In this document: one piece after another, positions 16,595-25,159 of the stretch | How the letters are laid out: every line of letters begins with the position of its first letter | Position numbering within the stretch: position 1 is the stretch's first letter | Assembly: GCA_031261505.1 (NCBI GenBank) | Contig: JAISJN010000004.1 | Coordinates: forward strand, 1 to 64,000 | Direction of reading: 5' to 3' | Length of the DNA: 64,000 bases | Origin: Clostridioides sp. | GTDB taxonomy: Bacteria; Bacillota; Clostridia; Peptostreptococcales; Peptostreptococcaceae | Made by a program: the position numbers and the translations under genes | The notes under the pieces: generated by a model | Database searches by the model: none | The model's input: the letters and a program-made list of their open reading frames with translations, nothing else | What the model was told of the DNA's origin: nothing

Positions 16595-17893
16595 TTGAAA
16601 AAAGTAGCATTTTACACCCTGGGATGTAAAGTCAACCAATACGAAACAGAAGCGATGATAGAGATATTTGAAAAGGACGGATACGAGCACGTGGACAGTC
16701 ATGAGTTCGCAGATGTATACGTCATCAACACCTGTACGGTGACGCATATGAGCGATAGAAAATCTCGCCAGTACATTAGAAGAATGAAAAAAGTAAATCC
16801 AGATGCAAGAATAGTTGTAGTCGGTTGCTATTCACAGGTATCACCAGAGGAAATACTAGACATTGAAGATGTAAACCTAGTAATGGGCACGAGTGATAGA
16901 AAAAATATCGTGGAAGCCTTAAAGAATATAGATTTAAATTCTAAACACAGTACAGTTGATGATATTATGAAGATAAAAGAATTTGAAGATATGGAAGTAA
17001 AACAGACAGACGACAAGACTAGAGCCTTTATGAAGATACAAGACGGTTGTGACAGGTACTGCACATACTGTATCATACCTTATGCTAGAGGCAGAGTCAG
17101 AAGCAGAGATATAGAAAGCATAGTCTCAGAGGCTGATACTCTATCAAAGGCAGGATATAAAGAAGTCGTCCTAACAGGAATACACGTGGCGTCTTATGGG
17201 AAGGATATCAGAGACGACAAACTAACATTATTAGATGTTATAAGAAGAGTTAGTGAGGTAGATGGAATCGAGAGAATAAGGCTTAGCTCAGTCGAACCAA
17301 TACTATTTACAGATGAATTTGTAGAGGAGATAAAGTCTAATAAAAAATTATGTCCTCATTACCACCTTTCACTCCAGAGTGGATGTGACGATACATTAAA
17401 GCGTATGAATAGAAGATATACTACAACAGAGTACAAAGAGATTGTTGAAAGGCTAAGAAGCACTATTCCAGACGTGGCTATAACCACTGATGTTATAGTC
17501 GGATTCCCAGGAGAAACAGAAGAGGAGTTCGAAAGCACATATAATTTCTTAAAAGATATAGAGCTTACGCAGATGCACGTGTTCAAGTATTCAGTGAGAA
17601 AGGGAACTCCAGCTGCTGCTATGGAGGATCAAATAGATCCACAGATCAAGCATGATAGAAGTGAAAAACTCATAAGCTTAAGCAAAGAAAACTTCGATGC
17701 TTTTAGAAGAAGATATATAGGTAGAGAGCTAGATGTTCTCTTTGAGAAAAACATTGAATCCAATAAATACGAGGGATTGACTTCTAACTATATAAGAGTG
17801 CTGGCAGAGAGCGATGAAGATATAGAAGGACAGATAAAAAAAGTTAAAATAATTGCTGTAAATCATGACAACTTGGAAGGAAATTTGGTATAA
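16595..17893 (+). CDS. mtaB: tRNA threonylcarbamoyladenosine methylthiotransferase (MtaB type)
   Basis: 432 residues from TTG 16595, eight bases after AAGGAG; the ATG at 16571 precedes that ribosome site. Radical-SAM methylthiotransferase that converts t6A37 to ms2t6A in tRNA. The N-terminal UPF0004 domain has 'LGCKVNQYE' and 'INTCTVT' cysteines binding the auxiliary Fe-S cluster. The radical SAM motif is 'DGCDRYCTYCIIPYARG' (CxxxCxxC), followed by the TIM-barrel and a C-terminal TRAM domain (about 370-432). The 'LGCKVNQ' and t6A-type features favour MtaB over MiaB. Confidence 0.93.
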   Translation: MKKVAFYTLGCKVNQYETEAMIEIFEKDGYEHVDSHEFADVYVINTCTVTHMSDRKSRQYIRRMKKVNPDARIVVVGCYSQVSPEEILDIEDVNLVMGTSDRKNIVEALKNIDLNSKHSTVDDIMKIKEFEDMEVKQTDDKTRAFMKIQDGCDRYCTYCIIPYARGRVRSRDIESIVSEADTLSKAGYKEVVLTGIHVASYGKDIRDDKLTLLDVIRRVSEVDGIERIRLSSVEPILFTDEFVEEIKSNKKLCPHYHLSLQSGCDDTLKRMNRRYTTTEYKEIVERLRSTIPDVAITTDVIVGFPGETEEEFESTYNFLKDIELTQMHVFKYSVRKGTPAAAMEDQIDPQIKHDRSEKLISLSKENFDAFRRRYIGRELDVLFEKNIESNKYEGLTSNYIRVLAESDEDIEGQIKKVKIIAVNHDNLEGNLV

Positions 17894-18081
17894 TATGTAG
17901 AACTACTATGTAGAAATACATAATACATGACAAGTAAGGTACAAACAGTGAAATAAAAACGCTAAAAATTTCAAATAGGTGTATATTTACAGACGTTAAA
18001 GTTACAATACAGACTTAATTTAGTTGTTTAGTAACAAATTGTTTGTAATTGCATAGATTATGCTTGAGAGGAGGGATGCAC

Positions 18082-18432
18082 GTGAATTGTATATTTTGTA
18101 AGATAGCTGCAGGAGTTATTCCTTCAACAAAAGTGTATGAAGATGACAAAGTGTTAGCATTCAACGATTTAAATCCAGTTGCGCCTGTGCACATTCTAAT
18201 TATACCAAAAGAACATTTTGCCAGTATAGTAGATATTCCAGAAGAAAAAATGGAAATAGTTGCACATATCCACAATGTAATCAACAAAATTGCAGTTGAG
18301 CAAGGTTTCGACAAGACTGGATTCAGAGTTATAACAAACTGTGGAGATGACGGAGGTCAAGAGGTTAAACACCTACACTACCACGTACTAGCAGGTAAAA
18401 AGCTTCCAAATTACGAAGCTCAAGACAAATAA
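18082..18432 (+). CDS. HIT family nucleotide-binding protein
   Basis: 116 residues from GTG 18082, six bases after GAGGAGGG; the ATG at 18076 abuts the ribosome site and the track start 18049 precedes it. 'MNCIFCKIAAGVIPSTKVYE' is the classic start of bacterial HINT-like purine nucleoside phosphoramidase/hydrolases, including a Cys-x-x-Cys. The histidine triad is 'VKHLHYHVLAGK'. It hydrolyses nucleotide phosphoramidates or related AMP conjugates; the physiological substrate cannot be told from sequence. Confidence 0.94.
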   Translation: MNCIFCKIAAGVIPSTKVYEDDKVLAFNDLNPVAPVHILIIPKEHFASIVDIPEEKMEIVAHIHNVINKIAVEQGFDKTGFRVITNCGDDGGQEVKHLHYHVLAGKKLPNYEAQDK

Positions 18433-18488
18433 AAGTGTGAAGTTTGGCAACAATTAAGTCCGAAAAGAAAGAAAAAATGCGTTAGTGC

Positions 18489-18517
18489 TTGAAAAAAGCC
18501 CAATATTAGTTTATAAT
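18489..18517 (+). promoter_or_regulatory. Promoter of rpsU-yqeY
   Basis: TTGAAA, 17-base spacer, TATAAT, about 90 bases upstream of the rpsU start. Confidence 0.7.
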
Positions 18518-18608
18518 AGACAAGGTGTTAGATTGTAATGCGTGTACTATACATACTTACAAGGTTACAGTCCCAGCATAATTGCGCTATTGAGGGGGGG
18601 GAAAAAGA

Positions 18609-18788
18609 ATGTCAGAAATAAGAGTTAGAGAAAATGAATCACTTGACAGTGCTCTTAGAAGATTTAAACGTCAGTGTGCAATGTCTGGCATAATGTCAGA
18701 GGTTAGAAAAAGAGAACATTACGATAAACCTAGCGTTAAACGTAAAAAGAAAGCAGAAGCAGCTAGAAGAAAAAATAGCAAAAGATAG
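18609..18788 (+). CDS. rpsU: 30S ribosomal protein S21
   Basis: A 59-residue basic protein missed by the ORF track: starts [20 protein letters not shown] and ends in a Lys/Arg-rich tail '[16 protein letters not shown]'. The 'LRRFKRQC' segment and pattern are diagnostic for S21, a late-assembling small-subunit protein near the mRNA 3' end/anti-SD region. An unusually strong G-rich ribosome site (GAGGGGGGG) precedes ATG by eight bases. It is followed 27 bases later by yqeY, a conserved pairing in Firmicutes. Confidence 0.97.
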   Translation: MSEIRVRENESLDSALRRFKRQCAMSGIMSEVRKREHYDKPSVKRKKKAEAARRKNSKR

Positions 18789-18815
18789 CAATATTATTAC
18801 AAAGAGGTGAGGGGC

Positions 18816-19259
18816 ATGTCCCTTAAACAAAAGTTACAAGATGATTTAAAAACTTCAATGAAGAATAAGGATGTAGTAAGAAAATCTGTTGTAACATTGG
18901 TGAGAGCCGCTATCAAGCAGATTGAAGTGGATAACCGTGTTGAGCTTGGCGATGATGAAGTTGTGGATGTAGTGTCTAAACAGATGAAACAACGCCGTGA
19001 TTCGCTAGTCGAATTCCAAAAAGCTGGAAGACAGGATCTTATTGATCAAACTGAAGCTGAGATTGAAGTTTTGAAAGAGTACCTACCTCAGCAATTAAGC
19101 GATGAAGAATTGCAAGAAATCGTAAAGACCACTATATCGGAAGTCGGAGCTACTTCGATGAAAGATATGGGAAAAATAATGTCAGCTATTCAACCCAAGG
19201 TAAAGGGAAGAGCAGATGGCAAGAGGGTCAACGAATTGGTTAGAACAAACCTAAAATAG
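18816..19259 (+). CDS. yqeY: GatB/YqeY family protein
   Basis: 147 residues from ATG 18816, behind GAGGTGAGGGG; the track's GTG 18807 lies in the ribosome site. 'MSLKQKLQDDLKTSMKNKD' and the C-terminal 'GKIMSAIQPKVKGRADGK' are typical of YqeY, related to the tail domain of the GatB subunit of the tRNA amidotransferase. That domain binds tRNA; the role of stand-alone YqeY is not established. It is co-transcribed with rpsU and ends at a strong terminator. Confidence 0.93.
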   Translation: MSLKQKLQDDLKTSMKNKDVVRKSVVTLVRAAIKQIEVDNRVELGDDEVVDVVSKQMKQRRDSLVEFQKAGRQDLIDQTEAEIEVLKEYLPQQLSDEELQEIVKTTISEVGATSMKDMGKIMSAIQPKVKGRADGKRVNELVRTNLK

Positions 19260-19268
19260 ACGATATAG

Positions 19269-19309
19269 GGTGTCTTGAAATGGATTAGTCCGTTTCAAGA
19301 CACCTTTTT
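19269..19309 (+). terminator. Intrinsic terminator of rpsU-yqeY
   Basis: GGTGTCTTGAAA and its exact complement TTTCAAGACACC form a 12-bp stem followed by TTTTT. Confidence 0.92.
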
Positions 19310-19464
19310 AATATATAAATTTATAAAGTACTTACAAGCACAGGCATACATCATATAAATTTATTGTTTGAAATTAATTCATCATAACTTCATTGCCTTT
19401 ATTCGCATAGTTAAACGAGCAAGTGCATATTTATAAACAAAGTAGAATTAAAGGGGTGATAAAT

Positions 19465-19962
19465 GTGATAGTATCGCTAAAAGAGATAAGAAATTACATT
19501 ATAAACGTAGTAGTTCCGCTAGTAGTGGGTGCTGCTGGAGTGTTAGGTGTAAGGATGTGTAGCGGCATGAATATGGCAAATGTATACGAAGGTCTGACAA
19601 AACCTAGTTTTGCGCCACCAGTCTCAGTTTACCCGTTTGTATGGGTTGTGATTTACATATTGATAGGTACTTCGTCTTATATGATACGCAGAAATGACAA
19701 TAGGAGCAACAAGGTAAAGGACGCTATGTTTTACTATTCAGTTCAACTCGGGTTAAACTTTCTTTGGATAGTATTGTTCTTAGGATTCGGCTTGAGGTTT
19801 ACAGCCTTAGTGTGCCTATGTATAATGATTGCGGTTGTCGTATTTATGATAATGAGTTTTTCAAATGTCGATAGGAAGGCTGGATACATCAATCTGATAT
19901 ACCTAGTTTGGCTAGTGTATCTAGGATTTATGAATTATTTTTTGTGGTTGGTGAATTGCTAA
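19465..19962 (+). CDS. tspO: TspO/MBR family membrane protein
   Basis: 165 residues from GTG 19465, placed after AAGGGGTGA; the track start at 19423 lacks a ribosome site. Five hydrophobic helices and family motifs are visible: 'LTKPSFAPPVSVYPFVWVVIY' near residue 48 (the W/P-rich loop-helix) and 'QLGLNFLWIVLFLGFG' in the third helix region. TspO proteins bind tetrapyrroles and sterol-like ligands in the membrane. It seems to be transcribed alone. The family call is secure, the ligand unknown. Confidence 0.88.
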   Translation: MIVSLKEIRNYIINVVVPLVVGAAGVLGVRMCSGMNMANVYEGLTKPSFAPPVSVYPFVWVVIYILIGTSSYMIRRNDNRSNKVKDAMFYYSVQLGLNFLWIVLFLGFGLRFTALVCLCIMIAVVVFMIMSFSNVDRKAGYINLIYLVWLVYLGFMNYFLWLVNC

Positions 19963-20143
19963 TTTCCGATTGAATATTTGACCCCTCATTCACATAATAT
20001 CATAAATATAAAAAAATAAATAGACTATTAGAATGGGAGTTTATAATGTATAATTAATGTAATTTAAGGGAATAAAAATTGTTAGAGAAAGTATCTCTTA
20101 AAGAAAAAATTAAAGATTGTAAGGCTCGAAGGGAGAGGTTTTT

Positions 20144-20713
20144 ATGAAATTAACAGTATCTGCATTGCAAATGAGAGTGACAGATGGTATCCGAGGATAC
20201 ATCGACGAGAAATTTGGTAAATTCGAAAAATACCTTGGTCCTGACACAGAAATAAAAGTCAAAGTCAGCGCTAAAAAAGACAGACATAAGGTTGAAGTAA
20301 CCGTGGGATCTGTCAATGGACGTATAGTGAGAGCGGAAGACGTTGAGGATGACTTGTACACAGCTATAGACATCGTAAGTGACAAATTGACTAGACAAAT
20401 TGTCAAATACAAAGGAAAATTCAAGACAAGACAGCCAGGAGCTGGAAGCATCAGGTTTGAGGCAAAAGATGTCGACGATGAGGTAGCCAGAGATTACGAG
20501 GAGTTAGAAGAGTTGGAAGATTTCGAAGATGAAATCGTTTCTATTGAGAGAAGAAAAAAATTCAATATGAAACCGATGAGTCCAGAGGAGGCAATACTGC
20601 AGATGGAGCTAGTTGGTCATAATTTCTTCATTTTTACAAATCAAGATACTTTTGAGACGAATGTTGTCTACAAGAGGCATGCTAACGGTTACGGACTGAT
20701 AGAACAGGAGTAG
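20144..20713 (+). CDS. hpf: Ribosome hibernation promoting factor, long form
   Basis: 189 residues. The N-terminal domain (1-100) is the S30AE/YfiA ribosome-binding fold ('GIRGYIDEKFGKFEKYL', 'DDLYTAIDIVSDKLTRQI'). A linker and C-terminal dimerisation domain (about 125-189, 'KKFNMKPMSPEEAILQMEL', 'NVVYKRHANGYGLIE') mark the long form, which makes 100S ribosome dimers in Firmicutes. The gene stands alone between two terminators; TATAAT-like sequences near 20042-20054 suggest its own promoter. Confidence 0.96.
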   Translation: MKLTVSALQMRVTDGIRGYIDEKFGKFEKYLGPDTEIKVKVSAKKDRHKVEVTVGSVNGRIVRAEDVEDDLYTAIDIVSDKLTRQIVKYKGKFKTRQPGAGSIRFEAKDVDDEVARDYEELEELEDFEDEIVSIERRKKFNMKPMSPEEAILQMELVGHNFFIFTNQDTFETNVVYKRHANGYGLIEQE

Positions 20714-20859
20714 ATAGTGTACGCAGGAGACTGTATACATTATATCGACACAGCGACTCTGTTATATAGATTAAGTGAAATACATTTAAAATAAAGAAGT
20801 ACAGTCATTTAACTGTACAATCATGATAATAGATAGATGTTCGTCAGCAAAAAGTCTAG

Positions 20860-20886
20860 ACGCCCTTGAACTTCAGGGGCGTTTTT
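20860..20886 (+). terminator. Intrinsic terminator after hpf
   Basis: ACGCCC...GGGCGT stem extended by TGA/TCA, followed by TTTT. A smaller hairpin, GTACAGT/ACTGTAC, lies upstream at about 20807. Confidence 0.85.
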
Positions 20887-20943
20887 AATTTTTTGTAATA
20901 TAGAAACCCGTCCAATCATAAAATGTAGGGAGGAGGGGTTGTC

Positions 20944-21177
20944 ATGGAAATTTCTGAAGAACTACAGGTCAATCAACCGACAATAACGATTGTGGGAAGT
21001 GATTTTTTGAGCGTAGCCAACTACATATCGGTGGTCGAGTTTGAGCAAGACTTGATAAAAATAAAGACAAAAGTAAAGACAGTGAAGATAACTGGAGATA
21101 AGTTGAGGATCAAGTATATAAATACGGACGAAATAGGTATAAAGGGCATTATCCTCGGAGTTGAGCTCATAGATTGA
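20944..21177 (+). CDS. yqfC: YqfC family sporulation protein
   Basis: 77 residues, YabP/YqfC family, with 'ITIVGSDFLSVANYISVVEF' and 'GIKGIILGVELID'. The strong ribosome site is GGGAGGAGGGG. In Bacillus it is expressed in the mother cell under SigE and lies next to yqfD, as it does here after a 15-base gap. Its presence suggests a sporulation-competent ancestor or organism; phenotype cannot be decided from this window. Confidence 0.9.
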   Translation: MEISEELQVNQPTITIVGSDFLSVANYISVVEFEQDLIKIKTKVKTVKITGDKLRIKYINTDEIGIKGIILGVELID

Positions 21178-21192
21178 TAGGGGGTGGGGTAG

Positions 21193-22488
21193 ATGTTGAG
21201 CTACATAAGAGGATATTATACTATTAAGGTTGAAGGTTTAGGAATTGAGCGGTTTATAAATCAGCTGAGGTCAGAGGGGGTGTGCATATACAATGTCAGA
21301 AGGTCTAAGTCTACAGTTATAGAATTTGAAATAGACAGGAGAGACCTTAAAAACCTCAAGGATATATACAGGGATTCAAGTTACGATATATGCATCAAGC
21401 AAAATACGGGGATTCCATTTGTGGCAAAGAGAATATACAAACACAAGGCGCTATTTGTATGTGCACTAGCATCTCTTATTATTTTAATGGGGACTTCTCA
21501 GTTTGTGACTGATGTATACATACAAACTCCAGAGGGAATAAAACAGGAGGAGCTTAGAAAAGAATTTTACAAGGTAGGTGTAAAACCAGGCATCTACAAA
21601 AATAGTATAGACAGAAAAAAAGTTAGAGATTACATAATGTCCAAGTTTGACGATGTGGCGTACGTATCTATAAACGTCAAGGGAACGAATATATTTGCTA
21701 CAGTTACGAAGAAGGCAGAGTCCTTGAAGTCTACGGATGAATCAAATTATTGTAATATAATTGCAGAAAAAAATGGTATAATAGAAAAAGTAATACCTCG
21801 AAGCGGTAGAGCCGTTGTAAAGGCTGGAGATATAGTGAATAAATCGGATTTGCTGGTGACTGGAGCAAATAACAGGGCAATACCAGAAGTTTGGGCGACT
21901 ACGTTCTACGAAGCTAAGAAGAGTGCAAATTTTATGGATATAGAGAAACAAAGAACAGGTAAGAAAAAGAAGGTCAACACGTATTATCTTTACGATAGGA
22001 ATTTCACTTTGAGAAAAAAAATCAATTTTAACGAGTATATAGTGGAAAACAAAGAAAAAAAATTAAAACTAGGAAGTTATACATTTCCACTAAAGATAAA
22101 GACCAGCACATTTTACGAGGCTAGGGATATAAAGGTGACCAAGGATGTAGCTGAGCTAAAAAAAATACTGTCAAGACAGGTGCTTAAGGAACTTGACTAC
22201 ATGATTCCACCATCGTCCAGGATAAAGGACGTAAAACACAGCTATAAGGTGTTAGACAATATGTTGGTGTATATGGTTACAGTTCAGACAAGCGAAAATA
22301 TCGCAAAGCTGTACCCTCTCAAAAACGGAGAGACGGAGAGACTTATAAAGGAAGATCAAAAACCTAAGGAAGATGGAGAGGAGCCAGTTCCATCAAATCC
22401 TGAGAAGAGACCGATTGGAGATATAAGGAATAAGTACGAGGACAAGAAAAAGGACATAGATGAGAATAAAGATGGAGAACAGAATTAA
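21193..22488 (+). CDS. yqfD: YqfD family sporulation protein
   Basis: 431 residues. The N-terminal part up to about residue 85 is cytoplasmic, followed by one membrane helix ('ALFVCALASLIILMGTSQF', about 90-110) and a large extracytoplasmic region including 'PGIYKNSIDRKK' and 'VIPRSGRAVVKAGDIV'. It ends with a charged tail. The family is needed in the mother cell for stage IV sporulation in Bacillus. It forms a pair with yqfC and precedes phoH and ybeY, the standard order in endospore formers. Confidence 0.92.
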   Translation: MLSYIRGYYTIKVEGLGIERFINQLRSEGVCIYNVRRSKSTVIEFEIDRRDLKNLKDIYRDSSYDICIKQNTGIPFVAKRIYKHKALFVCALASLIILMGTSQFVTDVYIQTPEGIKQEELRKEFYKVGVKPGIYKNSIDRKKVRDYIMSKFDDVAYVSINVKGTNIFATVTKKAESLKSTDESNYCNIIAEKNGIIEKVIPRSGRAVVKAGDIVNKSDLLVTGANNRAIPEVWATTFYEAKKSANFMDIEKQRTGKKKKVNTYYLYDRNFTLRKKINFNEYIVENKEKKLKLGSYTFPLKIKTSTFYEARDIKVTKDVAELKKILSRQVLKELDYMIPPSSRIKDVKHSYKVLDNMLVYMVTVQTSENIAKLYPLKNGETERLIKEDQKPKEDGEEPVPSNPEKRPIGDIRNKYEDKKKDIDENKDGEQN

Positions 22489-22651
22489 AGTAGAAACAGA
22501 ATAGAGATAAATTGCAAAAACAAAACACAATACTGTATAATTAAAACTAACAGGATGAAAACTAAACAATAAACTAATGACTGATAATTTACGATAAATG
22601 CGATAAACTAAAGAAAAAGGTGGATTGTCACTCTGGAAGGGGATATGATTT

Positions 22652-23662
22652 TTGATAATACAGAAAAAATTTGAAATATCTGAACCAAAATTTGAAAGAG
22701 AACTATTTGGCGATTTTGATGAAAACGTAAAATTAATAGAGAAGACCCTGAATATAGATGTAATCCTCAGAGAAGGTAATGTAATTTTGATAGGCGAAGA
22801 AAGCAATGTGGATTCTGCGTCGAAGCTAATGATTGAACTTCAAAAGACTGTGTCAAATGGCAAGAAACTAGATAAACAGAGCATCAACTACTCTCTTTCA
22901 CTTCTGTTCGAGGGAAGTGAGGGCAAACTCAAAGAACTCGAGGACACCCTGGTGATAACTCACAGTGGAAAGTCCGTTCAACCGAAGACTTTGGGACAAA
23001 AAGAGTATATAAAACTGATAACTGACAACGACATCACCTTTGGTATCGGTCCAGCTGGTACTGGAAAGACGTATCTGGCTGTTGCCATGGCTGTTAGAGC
23101 CTTCAAAAGGGATGAGGTAAGCAGAATCATACTTACAAGACCAGCTGTCGAGGCTGGAGAGAGTCTAGGTTTTTTACCTGGAGATCTAAAGGAAAAGATA
23201 GACCCGTATCTAAGACCATTGTACGATGCCTTATTTGAGATGTTGGGATCTGAAAAGGTAGGTAAATACCTCGAAAGGGGTACAATAGAAGTTGCTCCGC
23301 TCGCATTTATGAGGGGGAGAACTCTAGACAACTCATTCATTATTTTAGATGAGGCACAAAATACAACTCCAGAGCAGATGAAGATGTTTCTCACAAGGCT
23401 TGGATTCGGTTCAAAGGCTGTCGTAACTGGGGATATAACACAGATAGATTTGCCTATTAAAAAATCAAGTGGACTGCTTCAGGCTACTGAGATTTTAAAA
23501 GGAATAAAGGGAATAGGAAATATAATGTTCACTGAAAAAGACGTCGTAAGGCATGAACTCGTTCAAAGGATAATAAAGGCATATGAGAAGTTCAACAGCC
23601 GAGAAGAAGCGAAGAGAGAAAAATCAAAGGGTAATAATAAAAATTCTAACAGAAGAAAATAG
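22652..23662 (+). CDS. phoH: PhoH-like ATPase
   Basis: 336 residues from TTG 22652, nine bases after GGAAGGGG. The N-terminal KH-like region is followed by a P-loop ATPase domain: Walker A 'GPAGTGKTYLAVAMAV' near residue 131, Walker B 'FIILDEAQNTTPEQM' near 230. The C-terminal tail is highly basic. PhoH proteins are RNA-linked ATPases encoded next to ybeY in most bacteria; the next gene starts nine bases downstream. The 160-base gap before it shows no obvious terminator. Confidence 0.94.
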   Translation: MIIQKKFEISEPKFERELFGDFDENVKLIEKTLNIDVILREGNVILIGEESNVDSASKLMIELQKTVSNGKKLDKQSINYSLSLLFEGSEGKLKELEDTLVITHSGKSVQPKTLGQKEYIKLITDNDITFGIGPAGTGKTYLAVAMAVRAFKRDEVSRIILTRPAVEAGESLGFLPGDLKEKIDPYLRPLYDALFEMLGSEKVGKYLERGTIEVAPLAFMRGRTLDNSFIILDEAQNTTPEQMKMFLTRLGFGSKAVVTGDITQIDLPIKKSSGLLQATEILKGIKGIGNIMFTEKDVVRHELVQRIIKAYEKFNSREEAKREKSKGNNKNSNRRK

Positions 23663-23670
23663 GTGTTAAA

Positions 23671-24147
23671 ATGCAAGTAATTTTTGAGAATAGACAAGAA
23701 AAAATAGAGCTTGGCGATGAAATAATGGATAAGATAAGCGACATAATCGTTGAATGCCTTCACTACGAAGGATATGAGGACGATTGCGAGCTCAGTCTAT
23801 CATTTGTAGACAATGAAGAAATAAGAGATTTAAACTGTGAATTCAGAGGTATAGACAAGGCGACAGACGTCCTTTCATTCCCGCTCTTCCATGAGGACGA
23901 ATTTGAAATTGAGCTAGATGGTGTAGAATTTGGCGAGGTGTCGCTGGGTGATATAGTAATATCGCTTGAGAGGGCATTTGAGCAGAGTTTGGAATACGGC
24001 CACAGCATAGAAAGAGAGGTCTGCTTCCTAGTTTGCCACAGTATGTTCCACCTTTTGGGCTACGACCACGATACAGAAGAAAATACGGCCGAAATGCGAA
24101 AGAGGGAAGAATATATACTAAACGAACTCGGAATCACAAGGGATTAG
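23671..24147 (+). CDS. ybeY: rRNA maturation endoribonuclease YbeY
   Basis: 158 residues. The zinc-binding signature 'HSMFHLLGYDHD' near residue 122 gives the three metal histidines; 'ATDVLSFPL' near 70 is also diagnostic. YbeY acts in 16S rRNA 3'-end processing and ribosome quality control. It sits between phoH and dgkA with gaps of nine and three bases, so is translated as part of the operon. Confidence 0.95.
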   Translation: MQVIFENRQEKIELGDEIMDKISDIIVECLHYEGYEDDCELSLSFVDNEEIRDLNCEFRGIDKATDVLSFPLFHEDEFEIELDGVEFGEVSLGDIVISLERAFEQSLEYGHSIEREVCFLVCHSMFHLLGYDHDTEENTAEMRKREEYILNELGITRD

Positions 24148-24150
24148 CCT

Positions 24151-24900
24151 ATGATACCAGACAACTCCAAGTTCGATAAAAAAGGCGGGAAAAAACGTAG
24201 AGGGCTTATAAATGCCTTTAACGATGCAATAGCGGGAATACTCTATACATTTAAGTCAGAGAGAAATATGAAGATACACTACCTAGGATCAGCTCTCGTG
24301 CTAGTTATAAGTTTATTTTTGAACCTATCTAAGTTAGAGATGATAATGCTGTTTATGTCTATAGCAATGGTAGTTGTCGCAGAAATGTTCAATACAGCTG
24401 TGGAAAAGGCAATAGATCTAATAACGGATGAGTACCATGCACTCGCTAAGATAGCAAAGGACGTATCTGCTGGAGCAGTGCTGGTATCTGCACTCAACTC
24501 TGTGGTAGTTGGATACATCCTATTCTACGATAAGCTTACAGAGCTATCTGTAACTCTTATACACAAGTTGAGACAGTCAGAGCTACATATTACCTTGATA
24601 TGTATTATACTGGTGCTTTTAGCAGTGGTTGTTGTGAAGGCATTGACATCGTCAGGTACTCCATTAAAAGGTGGTATGCCTAGTGGACACGCAGCCTTGG
24701 CGTTTGCAATAGCGACTGCGATTACGCTTATGACTGAGAGGGTTGTAGCCTCGACTTTGGCGTATATCATGGCTGTACTAGTTGCACAGAGCCGGATAGA
24801 GGGCAAGATACACAGCTTTTGGGAGACGTTCGCCGGGGCATTGCTCGGGACGCTTATAGCTGTACTGGTATTTCAGTATGGAATATTTTACAGTATATAA
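24151..24900 (+). CDS. Undecaprenol kinase (DgkA) - PAP2 phosphatase fusion
   Basis: 249 residues combining two membrane enzymes. Residues 1-130 form a DgkA-type lipid kinase: 'RNMKIHYLGSALVL' and the catalytic 'VAEMFNTAVEKAIDLI'. Residues 140-249 form a PAP2 phosphatase with 'GGMPSGHAALAF' (PSGH motif) and 'RIEGKIHSFWETFAGALLG', containing the late catalytic His; a canonical Asp after it is replaced by Glu. Possible role: recycling of undecaprenol and undecaprenyl pyrophosphate for wall synthesis in one polypeptide. Stand-alone dgkA is the usual gene at this place. Its TAA stop lies in a dispersed hairpin element. Confidence 0.88.
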   Translation: MIPDNSKFDKKGGKKRRGLINAFNDAIAGILYTFKSERNMKIHYLGSALVLVISLFLNLSKLEMIMLFMSIAMVVVAEMFNTAVEKAIDLITDEYHALAKIAKDVSAGAVLVSALNSVVVGYILFYDKLTELSVTLIHKLRQSELHITLICIILVLLAVVVVKALTSSGTPLKGGMPSGHAALAFAIATAITLMTERVVASTLAYIMAVLVAQSRIEGKIHSFWETFAGALLGTLIAVLVFQYGIFYSI

Positions 24901-24995
24901 CTTGAAATCTATGTACACCACCTCTAGAGGTAGTGGACATAGATTTCATTTAAGTGGGGACAAATCCCATGCTGAAATCGTTGAATAATCATTTA
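24897..24995 (+). repeat. Dispersed hairpin element, copy 4
   Basis: ATAACTTGAAATCTATGTA, CCACCTCTAGAGGTAGTGG, CATAGATTTCATTTAAGTGG, CCCATGCTGAAATCGTTGAA, ending ATCATTTAG. Arm changes AAATCTATG/CATAGATTT are compensatory, keeping the stem paired. Confidence 0.8.
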
Positions 24996-25032
24996 GAAAT
25001 TTTGTAGTACAGAGAAATTCTCCACTGTATAT

Positions 25033-25086
25033 AATAAGAGCAATTGTCCAATCCTGTATAGGCGACGGACAACTGCTCTTATTTTG
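25033..25086. terminator. Convergent terminator between dgkA-PAP2 and the CWB2-CAP gene
   Basis: AATAAGAGCAATTGTCC pairs with GGACAACTGCTCTTATT (one mismatch), followed by TTTT on the plus strand and preceded by A/T-rich sequence; it can serve both directions. Confidence 0.85.
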
Positions 25087-25159
25087 ATTGGAGCTATTAT
25101 TATGTGGCGATACAAGGTTTCAAGTATGGAGATAACAGCAAATCGCAGTGCTCGTTTAT

